64,000 bases of DNA, from assembly GCF_006716445.1 (NCBI RefSeq), contig NZ_VFPA01000004.1, forward strand, positions 62,001-126,000, in the 5' to 3' direction. Source of the stretch: Pseudonocardia kunmingensis. Its GTDB lineage: Bacteria > Actinomycetota > Actinomycetes > Mycobacteriales > Pseudonocardiaceae. The position numbers and the translations under genes were made by a program. The notes beneath the pieces are model-generated. The model was not told the DNA's origin. It saw only the letters and a list, made by a program, of their open reading frames with translations, and ran no database searches. Positions 59,355-64,000 of this stretch are shown here, piece after piece (position 1 is the first letter of the stretch; every line of letters starts with the position of its first letter).

Positions 59355-60240
59355 CGAGCTCGTGCAGGCGACGCCGGCCGCGGGCGTCGTCGACCCGACG
59401 CCGGCGCGCCGCAGGCCCGCGCCCCGGGCCCGGTGGACGCGGCGCAACGTCGGGCTGCTGGCGCTGGGCCTCGTGCTCGGCGTCCTCACGGTGCTGCCGC
59501 TGGTGATCATGGTGCTCGGCTCGTTCAAGCCCGAGGCCGAGGTCACCGCGCCCACGATCCTGCCGCAGGAACCCACGTTCGAGAACTACGTCTACGTCTT
59601 CACCGAGGTCCCGTTCCTGCGCTACCTGCTCAACAGCGCGTTCATCTCCGGCGTGATCACGGTGCTGGCGCTGTGGTTCCACTCGATGGCCGCCTACGCG
59701 CTGGCCAGGCTGCGGTTCCCCGGCCGCGAGGCGATCTTCCTCGTCATCTTCTCGACGCTGCTGGTGAGCCTGCCCGTCGTGATGGTGCCGACGTTCGCGG
59801 TGGTCCGTGCGCTCGGGATGGTGGACAGCTACGCGGGCCTGATCATCCCGGCGATCTTCAACGCCTTCGGGATCTTCCTGCTCCGCCAGTTCTACATCTC
59901 GCTGCCGGCCGAGCTCGAGGAGGCGGCGCTGCTGGACGGCGCCGGCTACTGGCGCGTGTACTGGAGCGTGATCCTGCCGCTGTCGCGGCCGATCCTCTCG
60001 GCGCTGACGGTGTTCTTCTTCCTCGCGAACTGGAACTCGTTCGTCTGGCCGTTGACGATCACCTCCGACCCGAACCTGCGGACGGTCCAGGTCGGCATCG
60101 CGAGCTTCCAACTGCAGTACTCCGGCAACTGGAACTACACGCTCGCCGCGGCCACCGTGGCCGCGCTGCCGATGCTGGCGCTGTTCTTCTTCTTCCAGCG
60201 CCACATCGTCGAGTCCATCAAGAGCGCCGGCTTCAAGTGA
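59341..60240 (+). CDS. Sugar ABC permease, MalG type
   Basis: 299 residues. Six TM helices. The EAA loop is ELEEAALLDGAGYWRVYWSV followed by ILPLSRPI. SFKPEAEVTAPTILPQEPTF and LNSAFISGVITVLALWFHSM AAYALAR are typical of MalG. It ends 4 bp before the convergent gene. No ATPase gene follows, so the operon must borrow one (an MsiK-like shared ATPase is usual in actinobacteria). Confidence 0.92.
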   Translation: MPTTDELVQATPAAGVVDPTPARRRPAPRARWTRRNVGLLALGLVLGVLTVLPLVIMVLGSFKPEAEVTAPTILPQEPTFENYVYVFTEVPFLRYLLNSAFISGVITVLALWFHSMAAYALARLRFPGREAIFLVIFSTLLVSLPVVMVPTFAVVRALGMVDSYAGLIIPAIFNAFGIFLLRQFYISLPAELEEAALLDGAGYWRVYWSVILPLSRPILSALTVFFFLANWNSFVWPLTITSDPNLRTVQVGIASFQLQYSGNWNYTLAAATVAALPMLALFFFFQRHIVESIKSAGFK

Positions 60241-60244
60241 GCGG

Positions 60245-61144
60245 TCAGCCGCCCATCGTGGCGAGGGCGGGGGCCACGTCCTCGGGCCGCTTCCGGAGGT
60301 CCGCGCTCATCTCGACGTGCGCGAACGGGAGGCCGAAGAGCGAGGCGGCGTGGCCCTGCACGTTCGTCGTGCCCTCCAACCCCCGGCAGCGCCGCGACCA
60401 CGCCCGGCAGACCGACAGGTCCGCCTCCTCCAGCCGGTCGGCCAGGTCGCGCACCGCGGGGGCCGGATCCTCGGGCCCGCCACCGAGCACGACGTCGTCG
60501 TCCAGGTCGTCGCGCTCGCCGAAGCCGTGGAGCTGCAGCTGCGGCAGGCGCAGCCGGACGCTCAGGTCCACGGCGAGTGCGTGGAACAACGAGCCCACCT
60601 CGTGCGCGACGTCCGCGCTCTCGTCGGCCGCCCTGCGGTGCGCGCCGGCCTGCAGGTAGATCGCGTCCGGACGGGCCGCGAGCACGGCCAGCCCGACCTC
60701 CTCCGTGCCGTAGTCGGAGTTCGGGTGCGGCACCTCCACGAGCAACCGGGGCTCCCGGTCCAGCGGGAGTGCGATCAGGCCCCAGGACCGCTCCGACGCC
60801 GGGTCGCTGCGCGCGACGAGGAACTCCTCCCCCGAGGCGTTCGCCGCGAGCCCGACCGTGAACCCGGCCTCCTCCAGGGTGCGTCGCGCCGGGTCGCCCT
60901 CGGCGGGCCCCGCCTGGAGCAGCGAGGCGACGGCGCCCAGGACGGCGTCGCGCTCCGCCGGTTCGGGCGGGCGGTAGGGCCCTCGGGGCGAGAGCTGCCC
61001 GGTGAACTCGCGCACGTGCTGTTCCAGCGGGGGGCCGTCCTCTCCACGGGGTGCGAGCACCGCGACCAGCATCGCCACCGCGGCGAGCGCGAGCACCACG
61101 AGCACGGCCAGCGCGGCGTGGGTGCGGGTCGGCGCGCGCATCAC
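60245..61144 (-). CDS. Exported protein, possible metallo-amidase or polyglutamate hydrolase
   Basis: 299 residues. One N-terminal TM or signal helix (AALAVLVVLALAAVAMLVAV, about 10-30) means it acts outside. The middle has LLVEVPHPNSDYGTEEVGLA (His140, Glu148-149), QAGAHRRAADESADVAHEVG and LQLHGF (His206). The C-terminus has LEGTTNVQGHAASLFG then HVEMSADLRKRP (Glu278). His/Glu clusters of this order, and an 'E.S..LR' ending, occur in zinc amidases and poly-gamma-glutamate hydrolases (PF05908-like). It lies at the end of the CapB/CapC operon, overlapping the NlpC/P60 gene by ATGA, which supports a polymer-related job. Assignment tentative. Confidence 0.5.
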   Translation of the reverse strand: MMRAPTRTHAALAVLVVLALAAVAMLVAVLAPRGEDGPPLEQHVREFTGQLSPRGPYRPPEPAERDAVLGAVASLLQAGPAEGDPARRTLEEAGFTVGLAANASGEEFLVARSDPASERSWGLIALPLDREPRLLVEVPHPNSDYGTEEVGLAVLAARPDAIYLQAGAHRRAADESADVAHEVGSLFHALAVDLSVRLRLPQLQLHGFGERDDLDDDVVLGGGPEDPAPAVRDLADRLEEADLSVCRAWSRRCRGLEGTTNVQGHAASLFGLPFAHVEMSADLRKRPEDVAPALATMGG

Positions 61145-62169
61145 AGCCGCTTCGCCGCCCGGAACGAGCGGGAGTAGTGCCCGCCGCCGTCGAGCAGCGA
61201 GGTGCCGCCGAGATCACCGAGCGTCGGCCCGTCGGCGCGCACGCGGCTCGAGAGGAACCGGTGCTGCCCCGCCGCGTCGCGGCCGAGGTAGATCGCCGAG
61301 TGGTCGATCCGCTGGTCCGGCGCTCCGTCGAGGTCGAAGAACAGCAGGTCGCCCGCCTGCAGCACCCCCAGGTTGGACGGGGGTGCGCCGGTGTCGGGCA
61401 GCAGGACGGCGCCGGGCCCGACCTCCACCATCGCCCGCGCCCGCCGCGGCAGGCCGGGGCCGCGCTCGTTGTCCGCCCGCAGCGGGTAGCCCGCCCGGTA
61501 GCCGTACACGAGCCGGATGAAGCCGGAGCAGTCGACCGCCCCGTAGCGCCCCGGTTCCCCCTGGCGCACCTCTCCGTCGGCGAAGCGCCACGACACGCCC
61601 AGGTAGTCGACGAAGTCGGAGTTCTCCAGGGGCGCGGCGCTGCCCGGTGCGGGCGGCCCGTAGCGCGCGTCGCCGCGGACGCGCACGCCCTCGGCGTCGC
61701 GCCCCTCCGGCGCGCCGTCGAGGTACTCGGTGGCCATCGCCAGCACGTCGGGCTCGGTGCGCCCCAGGTTCTGCTGCAGCCACGGGCGGAACCACGGCGC
61801 GCTCTCGGCGCCCGCGCGCCACTCCTCGGGGAGCAGCCGCACCCACACCCGGGTGATGACGGGAGCCCCGGCGAACTGCGGCTCGGCGAACGTCCGTTCC
61901 GGCCCGTCGAGGGTGACGGTGCGCGCCCCGTCGGTGAAGGTCGCGAGCACCGTGCCCGCCGCGTCCACGACGGTGGTGCGCGCCGGATCGTCCCGGCGCA
62001 GGAAGCGCAGGTCGCTCGCGGCGGCCCGGGACGGCGGCGCCGCGGCGGCCGTGGCCGGCACGACGGCCTCCTCGCGCACGGCACCGACCACGATGCCGCC
62101 GATGCCCACGACCAGGGCGAGCCCGCCCATCACGGCCCGACGGGCGGTGAGGGCCGAGCGGCGGGTCAC
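61141..62169 (-). CDS. Exported NlpC/P60 family hydrolase
   Basis: 342 residues. A TM helix lies near 14-31 (MGGLALVVGIGGIVVGAV). A beta-rich middle domain (about 60-120, SH3-like or substrate-positioning) is followed by the NlpC/P60 fold. Cys214 in AVDCSGFIRLVYGYRAGYPL and His290 in IDHSAIYLGRDAAGQ form the catalytic pair, and GDLLFFDLDG is conserved. The family cleaves D-Glu or gamma-Glu bonds in peptidoglycan and gamma-polyglutamate. Coupled to CapC by ATGA. Confidence 0.85.
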   Translation of the reverse strand: MTRRSALTARRAVMGGLALVVGIGGIVVGAVREEAVVPATAAAAPPSRAAASDLRFLRRDDPARTTVVDAAGTVLATFTDGARTVTLDGPERTFAEPQFAGAPVITRVWVRLLPEEWRAGAESAPWFRPWLQQNLGRTEPDVLAMATEYLDGAPEGRDAEGVRVRGDARYGPPAPGSAAPLENSDFVDYLGVSWRFADGEVRQGEPGRYGAVDCSGFIRLVYGYRAGYPLRADNERGPGLPRRARAMVEVGPGAVLLPDTGAPPSNLGVLQAGDLLFFDLDGAPDQRIDHSAIYLGRDAAGQHRFLSSRVRADGPTLGDLGGTSLLDGGGHYSRSFRAAKRL

Positions 62170-62648
62170 AGGGCGGACACCGCCCCGAGGACCAGGCCGC
62201 TGGCCAGCACGCCGTAGCTGGCGAGGCTCACGGCCGACGTCGCCAGCACGGTGGCCAGCGGGGGTTGGCGCACCAGCTGGTAGGCCACCAGTCCCGGGAT
62301 CACGAAGCCGAGCGTCTCGTGCGCGAAGAGCAACGGGTAGTCCCGCTGCACCAGCAGGAACAGGCCGGTCGAGAGCAGCACCGACAGCATCATCACGGCC
62401 GCGAACAGCCGCTTGCCGTAGAGGATCACCACCCGCTGCAGGCCGCGGATGCCGAGGTAGGCGATCACCGTGACGCCGGCGATCACGGCCACCTTCATGG
62501 CGTCCTCCACCAGCGTCAGCGCCAGCCAGCCCGGAGTGATCATGCCGCCGGGCGAGAGGTTGGTGGTGAGGTAGCAGACGAGCGCGAACAGCAGCCCGAT
62601 CGCCAGCGCGATGGTGGCCGCCTGCGGTGCGAGCGTGCCGGCCAGCAT
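62166..62648 (-). CDS. capC: Poly-gamma-glutamate synthase subunit CapC/PgsC-like
   Basis: 160 residues, about four to five TM helices. CYLTTNLSPGGMITPGWLAL is the diagnostic CapC/PgsC segment. GIRGLQRVVILYGKRLFAAV and HETLGFVIPGLVAYQLVRQP match the rest. In Bacillus it forms the membrane synthase complex with CapB. It starts one base into the capB stop (TGATG), and its end overlaps the NlpC/P60 gene by 4 bp. Confidence 0.82.
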   Translation of the reverse strand: MLAGTLAPQAATIALAIGLLFALVCYLTTNLSPGGMITPGWLALTLVEDAMKVAVIAGVTVIAYLGIRGLQRVVILYGKRLFAAVMMLSVLLSTGLFLLVQRDYPLLFAHETLGFVIPGLVAYQLVRQPPLATVLATSAVSLASYGVLASGLVLGAVSAL

Positions 62649-63841
62649 CAGGCGACCCCGGCAGGCACCGCGGGCGGCAGGGCGTGCATGCGCGAGAGCA
62701 GCACCTCGCCCTGCCCGTGGATGTTGCCGACCGCGACGACGGAGCCCGTGCCCGCGGGACCGATCACCACGGCGTCGAGGAACGCCTCCAGGTCGAGGGC
62801 GCCCCCGAGGTCGACGACGCGGTCGGCCAGCTCGTGCGGCACCCGCGTTCGAGCGGTGTGGGTCTGCTCGCCGATGAGCACGATCCGGTCCGGGCGGACG
62901 CGGCCGGTCAGCTCGCCCATCTGCCCGTTGCGCTCGACGCGGTCGGGACGGCAGTTGACCACCATCGTCAGCGGCGCGGAGATCATGCCGCGACCGTGCA
63001 GCAGCTCGATGTTCATCAGCGTGGACTCGGGGTCGTTCGCGGCGAAGATGTTGGCGAACGCGATCCGGCCGCGCGGGGTGGCGTAGGTGTCGACGGCGAC
63101 GGTGCCGGGGTCGGGGCTCGCCGCCACCATCCCGGCCATCGCCTCGCCCCGCCCGATGCCGCACAGCTGCGCGACGGCGAGCGCGATCGCCACGTTCTCC
63201 TTGAAGGTGATCCAGCGGAAGCGGTCCATCTCGTCGTCGCGGACCGACTCGGGGTCCACGGCGACGAGCCGGCAGCCGCGGCGCTCGGCCTCCTCCGCCA
63301 AGATGTGCAGGCGCTCGCGCTCCGCGGTGACGCAGATGCCGCCCACCGGCATCGACCGCGACAGCGAGCGGGCGACGTCGTCCAGCGTGGGGCCCATCTC
63401 GTCGAGGTGGTCCTCCCGGACGTTGCAGATCACGCAGATCGTGGAGCGCACCAGCTTCCGCTCGTTGATCTCCTGCAGCTCCGGCAGCACGGCCATGCAC
63501 TCGATGACCAGCGCGTCCGGCCGCCAGGAGGCGGCCCGCCTGATGATGCCGATCTGCTCGACGATGTTGGCCAGGCCGAACTTGCGGTGGATCGGCTCCT
63601 CGGTGCCGTCGGGGAAGACGAAGCGGGCGGCCGTTCCGGTGGTCTTCCCGACCGTGCGCAGGCCCCCGCCGCGCAGCGCGCCCGCGCACAGCCGGGTGAT
63701 CGAGCTCTTGCCGCGGATGCCGTTCACGACGATGCGCTGCGGGATCGACTCCAGGCGCCGGTGGTGGCCGCGCTGCTCGACCAGGCCGGCGACCAGCAGG
63801 ATCAGGCACCCGGCGACGTACACGCCGAACAGGAACGTCAT
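62648..63841 (-). CDS. capB: Poly-gamma-glutamate synthase subunit CapB/PgsB-like ligase
   Basis: 397 residues. ATP-dependent amide ligase related to Mur ligases. One TM helix is at the N-terminus (FGVYVAGCLILLVAGLVEQR). Then the P-loop VVNGIRGKSSITRLCAGAL (about 38-56), TVGKTTGTAARFVFPDG, RRAASWRPDALVIECMAV and NVREDHLDEMGPTLDDVARS follow. All match CapB/PgsB, which polymerises glutamate through gamma bonds. The length equals the Bacillus protein. It overlaps the upstream partial gene by ATGA. Confidence 0.9.
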   Translation of the reverse strand: MTFLFGVYVAGCLILLVAGLVEQRGHHRRLESIPQRIVVNGIRGKSSITRLCAGALRGGGLRTVGKTTGTAARFVFPDGTEEPIHRKFGLANIVEQIGIIRRAASWRPDALVIECMAVLPELQEINERKLVRSTICVICNVREDHLDEMGPTLDDVARSLSRSMPVGGICVTAERERLHILAEEAERRGCRLVAVDPESVRDDEMDRFRWITFKENVAIALAVAQLCGIGRGEAMAGMVAASPDPGTVAVDTYATPRGRIAFANIFAANDPESTLMNIELLHGRGMISAPLTMVVNCRPDRVERNGQMGELTGRVRPDRIVLIGEQTHTARTRVPHELADRVVDLGGALDLEAFLDAVVIGPAGTGSVVAVGNIHGQGEVLLSRMHALPPAVPAGVA

Positions 63842-64000
63842 GCGCGGGCCACCGCCCCGGGCCGGGCCCGTGCCGCGGCGAACCGGTTGGTCGCCGCCAC
63901 CGCGGTGCCGATCTCGTCGAGGCGTTGCGCGGCCAGCGGCGGCACCGGCTGCCCGGCCGCCAGCGCCTCCACGTGCCGGACCAGCCGCCGCGCCGGCGCG
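63838..64000 (-). CDS. Unknown gene upstream of capB, 3' end only
   Basis: The last 53 codons of a gene whose start is beyond the right edge. The visible part is helical and Ala/Arg-rich (ARRLVRHVEALAAGQPVPPL then RLDEIGTAVAATNRFAAARA). The TGA stop overlaps the capB ATG (ATGA), so it belongs to the same operon. I cannot assign a family. Confidence 0.6.
   Translation of the reverse strand, partial: APARRLVRHVEALAAGQPVPPLAAQRLDEIGTAVAATNRFAAARARPGAVARA

Overview
The window is very GC-rich DNA (roughly 72-75% by eye) with many GTG starts, a few TTG starts, and frequent 4-bp ATGA/GTGA gene overlaps. It looks like the chromosome of a high-GC actinobacterium. The gene content (a conserved mfd / mazG / eno / ftsB block, four DUF574-type methyltransferases, an AfsR-like SARP regulator, a tricorn protease, a FAAL-type ligase) suggests Pseudonocardiaceae, perhaps Pseudonocardia. 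This is an inference from content, not a measured identification.

Left third (1-23,000). After a partial phosphoribosyltransferase gene and an odd short tRNA with a UAA anticodon come ndh (type II NADH dehydrogenase), a family-5 uracil-DNA glycosylase and ppx/gppA. An accessory stretch follows (about 4,280-12,100): aidB, a small membrane protein, a large SARP/NB-ARC/TPR regulator, and an FAD monooxygenase with its own TetR gene and operator. A conserved housekeeping run on the minus strand resumes with DUF501-ftsB-eno, then lytic transglycosylase, mazG, a SurA-like lipoprotein, an RDD protein and mfd. A decayed patch (broken tetR gene and a RidA remnant) sits at 15,200-15,950. In mycobacteria eno, ftsB, DUF501 and ppx lie together, so the 4.2-12.1 kb stretch looks inserted.

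Middle (23,000-41,000). Four tandem DUF574 methyltransferase paralogues are followed by a membrane protein with tricorn protease, a PQQ-type sugar dehydrogenase lipoprotein, a DUF2277 gene and a DUF559-type nuclease gene threaded between three copies of a long palindrome. Next is a four-gene nucleotide-sugar operon (C-methyltransferase, nucleotidyltransferase, PIG-L deacetylase, epimerase). After it come a fatty-acid desaturase, tRNA-Gln, a vWA/EVE-like gene pair, OsmC and an L,D-transpeptidase.

Right part (41,000-64,000). glmU-prs, rplY-pth, two divergent acyl-adenylating enzymes and an M20 peptidase are followed by a 1.2-kb non-coding region made of repeats. Then come a glycolate/D-lactate dehydrogenase-type FAD/Fe-S fusion, a TetR/NTF2-like divergent pair with visible operators, and a GT39-like mannosyl/arabinosyl transferase. 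A sugar ABC transporter operon follows, with a readable promoter and LacI-type operator but no ATPase. Last is a tightly coupled operon with CapB/CapC (poly-gamma-glutamate synthase type), an NlpC/P60 hydrolase and a possible metallo-amidase, running off the right edge.

Cross-cutting features: a family of 22-bp tandem repeats appears at four separate intergenic sites (2.9-3.2, 15.1, 16.0 and 43.6-43.8 kb), sometimes flipping orientation mid-array. A second family of 23-27-bp-arm palindromes appears three times within 1.4 kb. Neither looks like a CRISPR array.
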